Source of the DNA: Halomonas dongshanensis
Lineage (GTDB): Bacteria; Pseudomonadota; Gammaproteobacteria; Pseudomonadales; Halomonadaceae
Assembly (NCBI RefSeq): GCF_024790395.1
Contig: NZ_JAJISC010000003.1
Location: forward strand, 62,001 to 126,000
Length of the DNA stretch: 64,000 bases
Direction: 5' to 3'
Positions 1-11,734 of this stretch are shown piece by piece. Numbering within the stretch: the stretch's first letter is position 1; each line of letters opens with the position of its first letter. Position numbers and translations under genes: made by a program. The notes beneath the pieces are model-generated. The model was given only the letters and a program-made list of their open reading frames with translations. It made no database searches and was not told the DNA's origin.

Positions 1-90
1 ACGGTAGACATCGCCGGAATAGGTAGACGTATTGGCACAACCTGCCAGGGTCAGCAGACTCAGCGCGGCAACGGGAAGAAGACGTTTCAT
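1..90 (-). CDS. slyB: SlyB-like outer-membrane lipoprotein, N-terminal fragment
   Basis: Only the first 30 residues are in the window; the gene runs off the left edge. The start is a basic MKRLL, a short hydrophobic stretch and a lipobox LAGC, then NTSTYSGDVY, which resembles the beginning of SlyB/Pcp-type glycine-zipper lipoproteins. A strong GGAGG lies about 5-8 bases before the ATG. Seen: a lipoprotein signal peptide. Inferred: the SlyB assignment, because the diagnostic glycine-zipper part is outside the window. Confidence 0.6.
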   Translation of the reverse strand, partial: MKRLLPVAALSLLTLAGCANTSTYSGDVYR

Positions 91-373
91 GCAAACCTCC
101 AGAGTGTTCGGGCGTATCCCTTGATACTGCGTTAATGCACGGTGTTAGGTGCTGCGTGCTTGATGAGGCGTCGGTTACACTTGGTCAGCAGTTTTAGAAC
201 AGTGTTCACCAAAAGTAACTGATGCGCACAGCTATGACCAGTGATTCGCAAAAAAGGTCACTCATTACGCTTTGTTAATGAAGAAATTTAGTTAATGTGG
301 AAACAGTGTGCAACAGCGTATATATCGGTGTCATCGTTGCCTGCTTCTGGGATGCATATACTGGGTTACATAT
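91..373. other. Intergenic region upstream of the SlyB-like gene
   Basis: No convincing gene is visible here. The stretch is AT-richer than its surroundings and must hold the promoter of the lipoprotein on the minus strand. An 11-base dyad GAACAGTGTTC lies near 197-207 and could be an operator or chance. The left part of the region directly follows the lipoprotein start; the right part ends at the aceA terminator. Confidence 0.4.
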
Positions 374-398
374 AAAAAAAGGAGGCTCGAAAGCCTCC
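374..398 (-). terminator. Rho-independent terminator of aceA
   Basis: On the minus strand a 7-bp stem GGAGGCT/AGCCTCC with a TTCG tetraloop is followed by seven T residues. It sits about 20 bases after the aceA stop codon, so it ends the aceA transcript. Confidence 0.9.
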
Positions 399-417
399 AA
401 GCACCGAAGTGGGTCGA

Positions 418-2028
418 TCAGCCGAATTGGTTCATCGTGTTGTCTTTGCCGCCGGCCTTGAGGGCCGCCTCGCCGTGGAAGAACTCTTTGTGGTCGTCGC
501 CGATATTGGAGCCTGCCATGTCTTGATGCTTGACCGTAGCGATGCCTTGGCGAATCTCCTTACGTTGGACGCCTGCCACGTAGGCCAGCATCCCGTCGTC
601 GCCAAAGTAGCCCTTGGCCAGGTTGTCGGTGGAGAGCGCTGCCGTGTGGTAGGTGGGCAGAGTAATCAAATGGTGGAAGATACCCGCATCGCGGGAGGCA
701 TCGCGCTGGAAGTTGCGTGTCCACTCATCGGCTAGCTGCGCTAGTTCGGTGTCGTCGTACTCCTGACCCATTAGCTTGTCGCGAGCGTAGGCGGAAACGT
801 CCTTGCCCTCTTTCTCCCAGGCATCGAAGACCTGCTGGCGGAAATTCAGCGTCCAGTTGAAGGAGGGCGAGTTGTTATAGACCAACTTGGCGTCGGGCAC
901 GACCTCGCGCACGCGATTGACCATCTGGGCGATTTGCCCCACATGGGGTTTCTCGGTCTCGATCCACAGCAGATCCGCGCCGTTTTGAAGGCTGGTGATA
1001 CAGTCGAGCACCACACGGTCTTCACCGCTGCCGGGTTTGAACTGATAGAGCCCCGAGGCCAAACGCTTGAGACGCTTGAGCTTGCCTTCGCACTTGATCA
1101 CCACATCGCCGTTGTCGATCTCCTCGGCGCTGTCGATGAAGTCGCCGTCGAGAAAGGCGTTGTACTGATCGCCCAAATCGCCTGGGGTATGGGTCACGGC
1201 GATCTGTTTGGTCAGGCCTGCGCCGAGGGAGTCGGTGCGCGCGACGATCACACCATCGTCAACGCCGAGTTCGAGGAAGGCGTAGCGAACCGCGTTGATC
1301 TTGGCGATGAAGTCCTCATGGGGCACGGTGACCTTGCCATCCTGATGGCCGCACTGCTTCTCGTCGGAGACCTGGTTCTCCAGCTGGATGCAGCAGGCAC
1401 CTGCTTCGATGAACTTCTTGGCCAGAAGGTAGGTGGCCTCGGCGTTGCCGAACCCGGCATCGATGTCCGCGATGATCGGCACGATGTGCGTTTCGAAACC
1501 GTCGATCTGCGCCAGCAGCGCCTGGGCTTTGCTTTGGTCGCCTGCGCTTTTGGCCTCGTCATGGGCACGAAAGAGCGCGTTGAGTTCGCGGGCATCGGCC
1601 TGCTTTAGGAAGATGTAGAGCTCGGCAATGAGATCTGCCACCGAGGTTTTCTCATGCATCGACTGATCCGGCAGGGGACCAAACTCGGAGCGCAACGCAG
1701 CAACCATCCAGCCAGAGAGGTACAGGTAGCGCCGCTGGGTGCTGCCGAAGTGCTTTTTGATCGCGATCAGCTTTTGTTGGCCGATGAAGCCGTGCCAGCA
1801 GCCCAACGACTGGGTGTACTGGCGGGTATCGGCGTCGTAGGCGGCCATGTCGTCGCGCATGATGCGGGCGGTGTAGCGGGCGATGTCGAGCCCGGTATGG
1901 AAGCGGTTCTGTGATCGCATGCGCGCCGCGTACTCGGGCTTGATGTTCGCCCAGCGCTCGCGATGGGCTTCGCGAAGCTGCGCCATGGCCTTGATGTCAT
2001 CCAGCAGGGGCGTGGTGTGAGAGGTCAT
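418..2028 (-). CDS. aceA: Isocitrate lyase (long subfamily)
   Basis: Cleaves isocitrate into succinate and glyoxylate, the first step of the glyoxylate shunt, needed for growth on acetate and fatty acids. The 536-residue length fits the Pseudomonas/Acinetobacter-type long enzymes rather than the 430-residue E. coli type. The active-site motif is KQCGH at residues 224-228 with catalytic Cys226, the variant usual in the long subfamily instead of KKCGH. Residues around 186-195 (ADIDAGFGN) match the metal-binding region. An AAGGAG ribosome site lies 8 bases before the ATG. The gene stands alone with its own terminator; a dyad about 35-50 bases upstream may be a control site. Malate synthase is not adjacent, so the shunt genes are split in this genome. 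Confidence 0.95.
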   Translation of the reverse strand: MTSHTTPLLDDIKAMAQLREAHRERWANIKPEYAARMRSQNRFHTGLDIARYTARIMRDDMAAYDADTRQYTQSLGCWHGFIGQQKLIAIKKHFGSTQRRYLYLSGWMVAALRSEFGPLPDQSMHEKTSVADLIAELYIFLKQADARELNALFRAHDEAKSAGDQSKAQALLAQIDGFETHIVPIIADIDAGFGNAEATYLLAKKFIEAGACCIQLENQVSDEKQCGHQDGKVTVPHEDFIAKINAVRYAFLELGVDDGVIVARTDSLGAGLTKQIAVTHTPGDLGDQYNAFLDGDFIDSAEEIDNGDVVIKCEGKLKRLKRLASGLYQFKPGSGEDRVVLDCITSLQNGADLLWIETEKPHVGQIAQMVNRVREVVPDAKLVYNNSPSFNWTLNFRQQVFDAWEKEGKDVSAYARDKLMGQEYDDTELAQLADEWTRNFQRDASRDAGIFHHLITLPTYHTAALSTDNLAKGYFGDDGMLAYVAGVQRKEIRQGIATVKHQDMAGSNIGDDHKEFFHGEAALKAGGKDNTMNQFG

Positions 2029-2060
2029 GAGAAGGCTCCTTCAGTGCTAGGTTGAGCGCC

Positions 2061-2078
2061 GTTTCGGTATATCGAAAC
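2061..2078 (-). promoter_or_regulatory. Operator-like dyad upstream of aceA
   Basis: GTTTCG and CGAAAC form a perfect 6-base inverted repeat around a TATA-containing 6-base centre, 33-50 bases before the aceA start codon. The TATACC on the minus strand inside the dyad could also be a -10 box. A repressor or activator site for acetate control is an inference. Confidence 0.35.
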
Positions 2079-2341
2079 ACGTTGAGTCGAACGGTAGTGG
2101 TGCCTGAGTGCGCGCTATGCCGCGCTGCAACAAAACCACTATCGGTCAGAGACTGAAAGCCAACAATTGACACTTGGGGGCAGCCTTGGTTGTAGCTAAA
2201 CGACACCCCCGCGCCTGCGCTAGGGTGTTATGTAGTAGGTTTCCGCACGCTAAGCGTTAAGTCGCCCGTGGAGCACATCGGCGAGAAGAGTAAGAAGAGA
2301 AGAAAGGTAAGGGTTGAGATAGGAGGAAACAGCAGCGCTAG
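2079..2341. other. Intergenic region between the GNAT gene and aceA
   Basis: The space between the two genes is about 340 bases in total. Apart from the dyad near aceA and the hairpin after the acetyltransferase gene, I see no coding signal. A weaker stem with ACACCC and GGGTGT arms lies around 2202-2227. The region should contain the aceA promoter, but no clear -35/-10 pair stands out. Confidence 0.4.
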
Positions 2342-2366
2342 GCTCCGGCGCATTGCGCGCCAGAGC
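2342..2366 (-). terminator. Hairpin after the roxA-GNAT pair, possible terminator
   Basis: Ten-base arms GCTCTGGCGC and GCGCCGGAGC (minus strand, one wobble pair) with a 5-base loop begin 3 bases after the acetyltransferase stop. The T-run that follows is poor, so termination is only likely, not certain. Confidence 0.45.
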
Positions 2367-2368
2367 AC

Positions 2369-2794
2369 TTAGAGCGAAAGCCGCATTACACGGTGAGGAA
2401 TATCGGCGTCCAGGTAGATGTCGCCTTCGGCAATGAAGCCAAGGCGGGCATAGAAGGGCAGGGCGTGGGTTTGGGCGCTGAGCACGACCTCCGTGTGTTG
2501 GCGTGCGCGAGCCGCCGCAATGGCGGCCTGCATGAGCGCGACACCAATGCCGAGACCGCGCGCCTCGGCCAGCACCGCCACGCGGCCGATATGGCCATCG
2601 GGCAGCAGGCGCGCCGTGCCCAGCGGCGTGCCCTCGCGACAGGCGAGAAAGTGCAGGCACTCGGCGTCCAGTGCGTCCCACTCCTCCTCTTCGGGCACCT
2701 GCTGCTCTTCGACGAAGACGCGGCGGCGAATCTCGGCCGCCGCCTCGCCTAGGCGCGTCCAGTCGCCTTCTTGAAGGAGAATGCCAGGGCTCAC
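2369..2794 (-). CDS. GNAT-family N-acetyltransferase (ElaA/YjcF-like)
   Basis: A 141-residue single-domain GNAT protein. The segment IGRVAVLAEARGLGIGVALM (about 69-88) is the acetyl-CoA pyrophosphate-binding motif A with the R-x-x-G-x-G/A loop, and ALPFYARLGF (about 111-120) is motif B. The VFVEEQQVPEEEEWDALDAE stretch near the N-terminus is typical of the ElaA/YjcF subgroup, whose substrates are mostly unknown. The start is a GTG that overlaps the roxA stop as GTGA, so the two genes are translationally coupled. Function beyond acyl transfer cannot be deduced. Confidence 0.85.
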   Translation of the reverse strand: MSPGILLQEGDWTRLGEAAAEIRRRVFVEEQQVPEEEEWDALDAECLHFLACREGTPLGTARLLPDGHIGRVAVLAEARGLGIGVALMQAAIAAARARQHTEVVLSAQTHALPFYARLGFIAEGDIYLDADIPHRVMRLSL

Positions 2795-3975
2795 TCGTCC
2801 TCCTCGTCGTCCTGAGCCAACCAGCCAAGGCTACCACCATTGACCAGTTGGGTGATCACACGGGGCGCATCTGCCAGTGCCAACGCCTCGGCGTCGAGTG
2901 GTGCGGTATCGCACAGGCGCTGGGCCAGGGTTTCGTTGCAGGAGATGGCGTCGCCGTCGACGAAGAGCGTCGTGCCGTGTGTATTGCTTCGCCAGGCAAA
3001 GCGCGACCCCGGCATCTGAAACAGTGGCTCGCCCGCTTCCAACTGCTCGCTGACCTCCTGCTCGCTCATGGGCGTTTCCAGCGGCGCCATCTGATCGATG
3101 TACTTGGGCTGGGTCATGACGCGGCCAAACCACTGGGCGATCTGATCGGCATCGTCCAGAGTCGAGAGAATCAGCGAACGCATGCGCTCGACGGCGGCGT
3201 CATCGATCTCGCCAAGCGGGCCTGCTGGCGCCATGCCCGCATCGGCGTAGCGCAGCGAGGGCGGCAACTGCTCGCCGAGGTAGTCAGCGTAGGAAGTCAC
3301 GGCCTCATCGGCCGAGGGCGCGCGAAAGCCGACCGAAATGGTCATGCAGTCGTCGCTTTGGCTGACGCCATGATGTGCCCAACCCGGCGGCAGGTAGAGC
3401 ATGTCACCGGGTTCGAGGGTCCAGTCGGAGTCGGGCTCGATGGTGAAGGTATCCAGAATGCGCAGATCGATGCCTTGGACGATGGGGGCATCGTCCGGCT
3501 GCTTGCCGCCGAGCTGCCAGCGCCGCCGACCGCTCGCCTGGAGCAAGAAGACATCGTACTGGTCGATATGTGGCCCCACGCTGCCTCCCGGCGGAGCGTA
3601 GCTGATCATGATGTCGTCCAGGCGCCAGCGGGGCAGAAAGTCGAACTCGTCGAGCAGGGCGGCAACCGAAGGTACGTAGTGGTCGACCGCCTGAACGAGA
3701 AGACTCCAGTGGCCTTCGGGCAGACGCTCGAAAGTAGCGTCATCGAAGGGGCCGTGGGACACCTGCCAGGGCCCGTCGGGGCCCTCTTCCTCGACCAGGC
3801 GCGCCTCGACGCCCGGCTCGCAGGCAAGCCCTGCGAGTTCATCGGGGTCTATGGGGCTCAGAAAGTCGGGAAAGGCGCCGCGGATCAGCAGCGGCTTTTG
3901 CTGCCAATATTCGTCCAGAAACTCGGCGGCGGTAAGATCACCCAGCAGCGTAAGCGGTGCATCGCGATGGCTCAT
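2791..3975 (-). CDS. roxA: Ribosomal protein uL16 arginine 3-hydroxylase (JmjC/cupin oxygenase)
   Basis: A 394-residue JmjC-type Fe(II)/2-oxoglutarate oxygenase of the YcfD/RoxA family, which hydroxylates an arginine of ribosomal protein L16. The iron-binding triad is visible as H136 and D138 in GPHIDQYDVF and H201 in PPGWAHHG. The N-terminal segment YWQQKPLLIRGAFP and the following cupin core match the family, and the C-terminal winged-helix-like part fills residues 270-394. GGAG lies 6 bases before the ATG. It precedes and overlaps the acetyltransferase gene, and lies 45 bases after purB, so the three may share a transcript. Confidence 0.9.
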   Translation of the reverse strand: MSHRDAPLTLLGDLTAAEFLDEYWQQKPLLIRGAFPDFLSPIDPDELAGLACEPGVEARLVEEEGPDGPWQVSHGPFDDATFERLPEGHWSLLVQAVDHYVPSVAALLDEFDFLPRWRLDDIMISYAPPGGSVGPHIDQYDVFLLQASGRRRWQLGGKQPDDAPIVQGIDLRILDTFTIEPDSDWTLEPGDMLYLPPGWAHHGVSQSDDCMTISVGFRAPSADEAVTSYADYLGEQLPPSLRYADAGMAPAGPLGEIDDAAVERMRSLILSTLDDADQIAQWFGRVMTQPKYIDQMAPLETPMSEQEVSEQLEAGEPLFQMPGSRFAWRSNTHGTTLFVDGDAISCNETLAQRLCDTAPLDAEALALADAPRVITQLVNGGSLGWLAQDDEEDE

Positions 3976-4020
3976 GACGGACTCCAGAGAGCGTCGGAAA
4001 AAGTGCGTCGAAAGAAAGCG

Positions 4021-5502
<1,482 letters not shown>

Positions 5503-5520
5503 TTAGCAGAGCTCTTTAGC

Positions 5521-6162
5521 TTAGCTAAGCTCGTCCAGGGCGCGGCGCAGTGCCTTGCGCTGGAACATTAGCTTCCAGCGGCGCCCGCCCTGCTGATGCC
5601 ACAGAAGACCAAAGCGAATACCACCCAGCAGGCAGGCGCGTACGCGTTCGGGCATCATGCGGCTTTGCAACAGCGAAGGGTCACCCTGGACGACGATCCG
5701 CGTCTTGAGTGTCGAGAGCGTTGCCTGGTACGCCTCGCCGAGGCTCGAAATGACGTTTTCGTGCGTGGCGCCAAAGTGCTCGGCTTGGCCCTGAACATGA
5801 GCTAGCTGCTTACCCAGGTTCGCCATCATCGCCTGGTCGGTGCGCAGCTTGTTCATCAATAGCAGCAGTGAGAACCCGTAGCGCAGTACCACGGGGTTAG
5901 CCTGTTTGCGGCCAACCAGCGCTTCGAGGGTATCCAAGCCCAGGCGTAAGTTGTTCGGATGGCCGCCGTAAATGGCTTCGAAGCTTTCGGGGTCGGTGTC
6001 CACGGTGGCGTTGATCAGGGTTTCCCAGGCGCGTGGTTCGACCTGGCCGGTGCGGGCAAGCTCATCGACGAGGCTGGCGGACTGAAACACGCCCGCCAGC
6101 GCCAGGGCTTGGCGTACGGCGGGCGTTTCGGGCACGCGATGAATCGGGGTAGTGGAGCTCAT
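5521..6162 (-). CDS. hflD: HflD homologue, membrane-associated lysogenization regulator
   Basis: A 213-residue alpha-helical protein of the HflD/YcfC family; the E. coli member interacts with phage lambda CII, while its housekeeping role is unclear. Conserved features include the N-terminal helix [19 protein letters not shown] and the segment [24 protein letters not shown] near the C-terminus ([18 protein letters not shown]). Its ATG overlaps the mnmA stop as ATGA; the longer reading frame upstream starts inside mnmA and is not needed. The mnmA-hflD-purB order is a well-known gammaproteobacterial arrangement. Confidence 0.93.
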   Translation of the reverse strand: MSSTTPIHRVPETPAVRQALALAGVFQSASLVDELARTGQVEPRAWETLINATVDTDPESFEAIYGGHPNNLRLGLDTLEALVGRKQANPVVLRYGFSLLLLMNKLRTDQAMMANLGKQLAHVQGQAEHFGATHENVISSLGEAYQATLSTLKTRIVVQGDPSLLQSRMMPERVRACLLGGIRFGLLWHQQGGRRWKLMFQRKALRRALDELS

Positions 6163-7271
6163 GCCGTGGCATCCTCGGTCATCCAGGCGTGGCGGATGAC
6201 GCCGCCGCCAAGGCACACATCGCCATCGTAGAGCACCAGCGACTGGCCCGGGGTGACAGCGCGCTGAGGCGACTCGAAACGCACTTCGACGCCGCCATCG
6301 GCGCGGGTGGTAACGAAGCAGGGGCGATCGCTCTGGCGGTAGCGCGTCTTGGCCGTAAAGCGACCTTCGGCGCGGGGCGCTTCACCGGCTACCCAGTCCA
6401 TCGTCTCGGTCATTAGCGTATCGGTATATAGCAGCGGGTGATGCTTGCCTTGTACGGCCACCAGCACGTTGCGCTCCAAATCCTTGGCGGCGACGTACCA
6501 GGGCGCTTCCGGGTGGTTGGCCAGCCCGCCGATACCCAGGCCTTGGCGCTGGCCCAGGGTGTAGTACATCAGCCCCATGTGCTCGCCGATCACCTCGCCC
6601 TCGGGCGTTTCGATCTTGCCTGGCTGTGCGGGCAGGTACTGCTGGAGAAAGTCGCGAAAGCGGCGCTCGCCAATGAAGCAAATCCCGGTCGAGTCTTTTT
6701 TCTTGGCAGTGATCAAGTCGTGCGCTTCGGCCAGAGCGCGTACTTCGGGCTTTTCCAACTCCCCCACCGGGAACAGCGTGCGCGCAATGGCGGCTTCGGG
6801 CACGGCATGCAGGAAGTAGCTCTGATCCTTGTTGGCATCCAGGCCCTTGAGCAAGCGCGGGCGGCCATCGCGTTCGCCACGGCGTACGTAGTGGCCGGTG
6901 GCGATTTTCTCGGCGCCGAGCATTTCGGCGTACTCGAGAAAGACTTTGAACTTGATTTCGCGGTTACACAGGATGTCGGGGTTGGGCGTGCGCCCGGCCT
7001 TGTATTCGGCCAGAAAGTGCTCGAAGACGTTGTCCCAGTACTCGGCGGCGAAATTGGCCGTGTGCAGTGGAATACCGAGCTTGGCGCACACGGCTTCGGC
7101 ATCGGCCAGGTCTTCCTTCGCCGTACAGTACTCCGTGCCGTCGTCTTCGTCCCAGTTCTTCATGAAGAGACCTTCCACTTCATAACCTTGTTGAAGTAGA
7201 AGCAGGGCGGAGACGGAGGAGTCGACGCCGCCGGACATGCCGACGATCACTTTGCCGGTAGTGGATGTCAT
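6159..7271 (-). CDS. mnmA: tRNA-specific 2-thiouridylase
   Basis: Forms 2-thiouridine at position 34 of tRNAs for Lys, Glu and Gln, using sulfur relayed from IscS through Tus proteins. The PP-loop is SGGVDSS at residues 13-19; the two catalytic cysteines are C102 ([11 protein letters not shown]) and C198 ([11 protein letters not shown]). I choose the ATG at 7271 because GAGG lies 6 bases upstream; the next upstream ATG would have the GAGG directly against it. The 370-residue length is normal. The stop overlaps the start of hflD. Confidence 0.96.
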   Translation of the reverse strand: MTSTTGKVIVGMSGGVDSSVSALLLLQQGYEVEGLFMKNWDEDDGTEYCTAKEDLADAEAVCAKLGIPLHTANFAAEYWDNVFEHFLAEYKAGRTPNPDILCNREIKFKVFLEYAEMLGAEKIATGHYVRRGERDGRPRLLKGLDANKDQSYFLHAVPEAAIARTLFPVGELEKPEVRALAEAHDLITAKKKDSTGICFIGERRFRDFLQQYLPAQPGKIETPEGEVIGEHMGLMYYTLGQRQGLGIGGLANHPEAPWYVAAKDLERNVLVAVQGKHHPLLYTDTLMTETMDWVAGEAPRAEGRFTAKTRYRQSDRPCFVTTRADGGVEVRFESPQRAVTPGQSLVLYDGDVCLGGGVIRHAWMTEDATA

Positions 7272-7337
7272 TGCCATCCTCGATTGAAGTATGCAAAGGC
7301 GGCGATTATACACGATGCAGGCTTGGCGCTTCGAGTG

Positions 7338-7793
7338 TTATGGCCGCTCGTGAAGTACCGCGAGCGGATAGTGGCGCCCGGCTAGGGCATCGTCGATGCG
7401 TTCGAGCACCAGCGGGCTGCGCAGGCGCCCGGCGTCATTCAAGGCATCGATCTCCGCTTTGCTGAGCCAGTGCACGGCGTGAATGTCCGGGTCGATGGCG
7501 CGAGTAAGCGGTGCTTGTGCCGTAGCGACGAAGCCATGGCTATGAAAGGTCAGCCCGCTTGGCGTATGCAAGACGTAGAGCCCCAAATACGCCTCGAGGC
7601 GCACCTGCCAGGCGGTCTCCTCGGCCGCTTCACGTAGCGCGGCGGCCATAGGGCCTTCGCCGGGCTCGATGTGACCGGCGGGCTGGTTGAACACGCTATG
7701 CGCGTCACCGCGATACTCTTCGACCAGTAAGAAACGGTCATCGCGGCGAATCACACAGGCGACGGTGCTGTGGATGATGGGACGCGTGCTCAT
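7338..7793 (-). CDS. nudJ: Nudix hydrolase, NudJ-like phosphatase
   Basis: A 151-residue Nudix protein. The Nudix box runs from G40 to about 62 with REAAEET as the metal-binding REXXEE core. The start MSTRPIIHSTVACVI and overall length fit NudJ, a nucleoside tri/diphosphatase that also hydrolyses HMP pyrophosphate. The ATG follows the rluE stop after a single base (TGAGATG), so the pair is translationally coupled; the rluE-nudJ-mnmA-hflD-purB order is the same as in E. coli and Pseudomonas, which supports the call. Confidence 0.88.
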   Translation of the reverse strand: MSTRPIIHSTVACVIRRDDRFLLVEEYRGDAHSVFNQPAGHIEPGEGPMAAALREAAEETAWQVRLEAYLGLYVLHTPSGLTFHSHGFVATAQAPLTRAIDPDIHAVHWLSKAEIDALNDAGRLRSPLVLERIDDALAGRHYPLAVLHERP

Positions 7794-7794
7794 C

Positions 7795-8382
7795 TCAGCG
7801 TTGACGCCATGGCTTGTGGGGTTTGGCCGCAGGCGCTGGTGCGTGCAGCGTTTCCTGGCGCCACTGCCCGGGGGCGAGATCTCCAAGCTGCCAGGGGCCG
7901 ATGGCAGTGCGCACCAGGCGCAGCGTGGGAAAACCGACGTGGGCGGTCATCCGCCGTACCTGGCGGTTGCGCCCTTCGGTAATGGTCAATTCGATCCAAC
8001 TGGTAGTGGGATGGCGTTTGGTATCCAGGGGCGGTTGGCGCGGGCAGAGGTTCGGATCATCGAGACGCCGCGCCTTGGCCGGACGCGTTGGGCCATCTTT
8101 GAGCTCCACCCCTGCGCGCAGTGCCGCAAGGGCGGTATCACTGATCGTGCCCTCGACCTGTACGCGGTAGGTTTTGGGCTGTTTGTGACGCGGGTGGGCG
8201 ATGCGGTGAATCAGTGCGCCGTCGTCACTGAGCAGTAAAAGCCCTTCGGAGTCGTAGTCGAGTCGCCCGGCAGCGTATACGTCGGGTATGGGGAGTACAT
8301 CTGCCAGCGTTGCTCGGCCTTCGCGGTCGGTGAACTGCGACAGCATGCGGTAGGGTTTGTGTAGCAGGTAGAGGGTGCTCAT
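7795..8382 (-). CDS. rluE: 23S rRNA pseudouridine(2457) synthase
   Basis: A 195-residue RsuA-family pseudouridine synthase lacking an S4 domain, as in RluE. The catalytic aspartate is D42 in GRLDYDSEGLLLL. Other family marks are the KTYRVQVEG strand and EGRNRQVRRMTAHVG, the motif that holds the conserved basic and hydrophobic active-site residues. It heads the minus-strand group that continues into the Nudix gene and mnmA, and is divergent from icd. Confidence 0.9.
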   Translation of the reverse strand: MSTLYLLHKPYRMLSQFTDREGRATLADVLPIPDVYAAGRLDYDSEGLLLLSDDGALIHRIAHPRHKQPKTYRVQVEGTISDTALAALRAGVELKDGPTRPAKARRLDDPNLCPRQPPLDTKRHPTTSWIELTITEGRNRQVRRMTAHVGFPTLRLVRTAIGPWQLGDLAPGQWRQETLHAPAPAAKPHKPWRQR

Positions 8383-8444
8383 AGCGTCATCATGGGTGGT
8401 GGGCTAATTTGTCGACAATCTTCCATGCGGAGGTGGCGCAGCGC

Positions 8445-8453
8445 TGATATACT
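8445..8453 (+). promoter_or_regulatory. Extended -10 box upstream of icd
   Basis: TGATATACT fits the extended -10 pattern TGnTATAAT with one mismatch. No good -35 is visible, which is common for extended -10 promoters. If used, the icd mRNA would have a leader of about 220 bases, with small hairpins such as TAGAG/CTCTA around 8497-8510. The rest of the space between rluE and icd (about 300 bases) shows no gene. Confidence 0.45.
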
Positions 8454-8598
8454 CCGGCGTGGCCGCGGAGTCGTTGCCGTCGTTTTCCTCTAGATAGAGA
8501 TGGCTCTATAGAATGAGGGCTCTCGAACCCAGAACGGTTTCCGGAGTGATAACGCCCGATGGAAGAGTGACTCGAGCCGTCGTAGTGAAAGATGCTAG

Positions 8599-10914
<2,316 letters not shown>

Positions 10915-10974
10915 CCACGGGCGTTGGCTTGACGTAGCGCCGCTTGGTTTACGGCGTTACGCCAACTGCGTCGA

Positions 10975-11006
10975 ACCCTCGGCCGGGCACGGCCGAGGGT
11001 TTTTTG
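10975..11006 (+). terminator. Rho-independent terminator of icd
   Basis: An 11-bp perfect stem ACCCTCGGCCG/CGGCCGAGGGT with a GGCA loop is followed by six T residues including the last base of the stem. It begins about 60 bases after the icd stop. Confidence 0.92.
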
Positions 11007-11230
11007 TCTCGTGGCGTATGCTATTTTTACCCTTCGTGAACCCTTGCCACCGCGAGGCGTCCAATTTTCGACAGGTATCGATGGCGCCCGGTTACGCGCT
11101 GCTCGATGCCTCGGGATACTTCATCGTGCAATCATTTTCGGAAAACATGTCGACACTTTTCTTCAAGGCATCACCCTCGAACGAGCCGTGTGAGATTACC
11201 CAAACGTCGCCTGTCATGATGGCAAGCGTA

Positions 11231-11563
11231 ATGGCGGGGATGACGCGCCCGGAGCACCCGGGCGACGACGGTGATCTCGCCGTCGAGTCGGCAAAGCCCG
11301 AATTGGCCAAGCCGCCCATGTACAAGGTGGTCTTGCATAACGACGACTACACCCCCATGGAGTTTGTGGTCGAAGTTCTACAAAGCTTTTTTCATCTGGA
11401 TAGCGAAACCGCCGTGCAGGTGATGATGGCCGTACACACCCAAGGTAAGGCGACGTGCGGTATCTTTACCCGCGATATAGCCGAGACCAAAAGCTATCAG
11501 GTCAACGAATACGCCCGCGAATGCGAACATCCCTTGATGAGCGATATCGAAGCGGCCGATTGA
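11231..11563 (+). CDS. clpS: ATP-dependent Clp protease adaptor ClpS (N-recognin)
   Basis: Binds proteins with destabilising N-terminal residues and hands them to ClpAP. The core [20 protein letters not shown] is the family hallmark, with the NDD residues that contact the N-degron; the later [12 protein letters not shown] matches the second conserved block. The start is uncertain: the frame is open far upstream and ATG codons at 11147, 11216, 11219, 11231 and 11240 all lack a strong ribosome site. I use 11231 (110 residues) because it gives the usual short disordered N-tail. It lies 171 bases before clpA in the same direction. Confidence 0.9.
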   Translation: MAGMTRPEHPGDDGDLAVESAKPELAKPPMYKVVLHNDDYTPMEFVVEVLQSFFHLDSETAVQVMMAVHTQGKATCGIFTRDIAETKSYQVNEYARECEHPLMSDIEAAD

Positions 11564-11734
11564 AAGCGTTGGCAAAAAAGTGGTAACAGGGCTTGCAACG
11601 ACGCGATTTGTACCCGATGTTGAAAGTGCCGGTCGATTTAACTGATCCAGCGCAAGCGCCAATGGCATTTCCCCGCGAGAAAGTGCGCGCGGCCAGGTGG
11701 GAGCGAATGGATAGTAGCGAAATAGGGGACTGCC

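Noticed and set aside
1997-2206. Small open frame overlapping the aceA start
   Set aside because: It overlaps the start of aceA in another frame, has no ribosome site and no conserved features.
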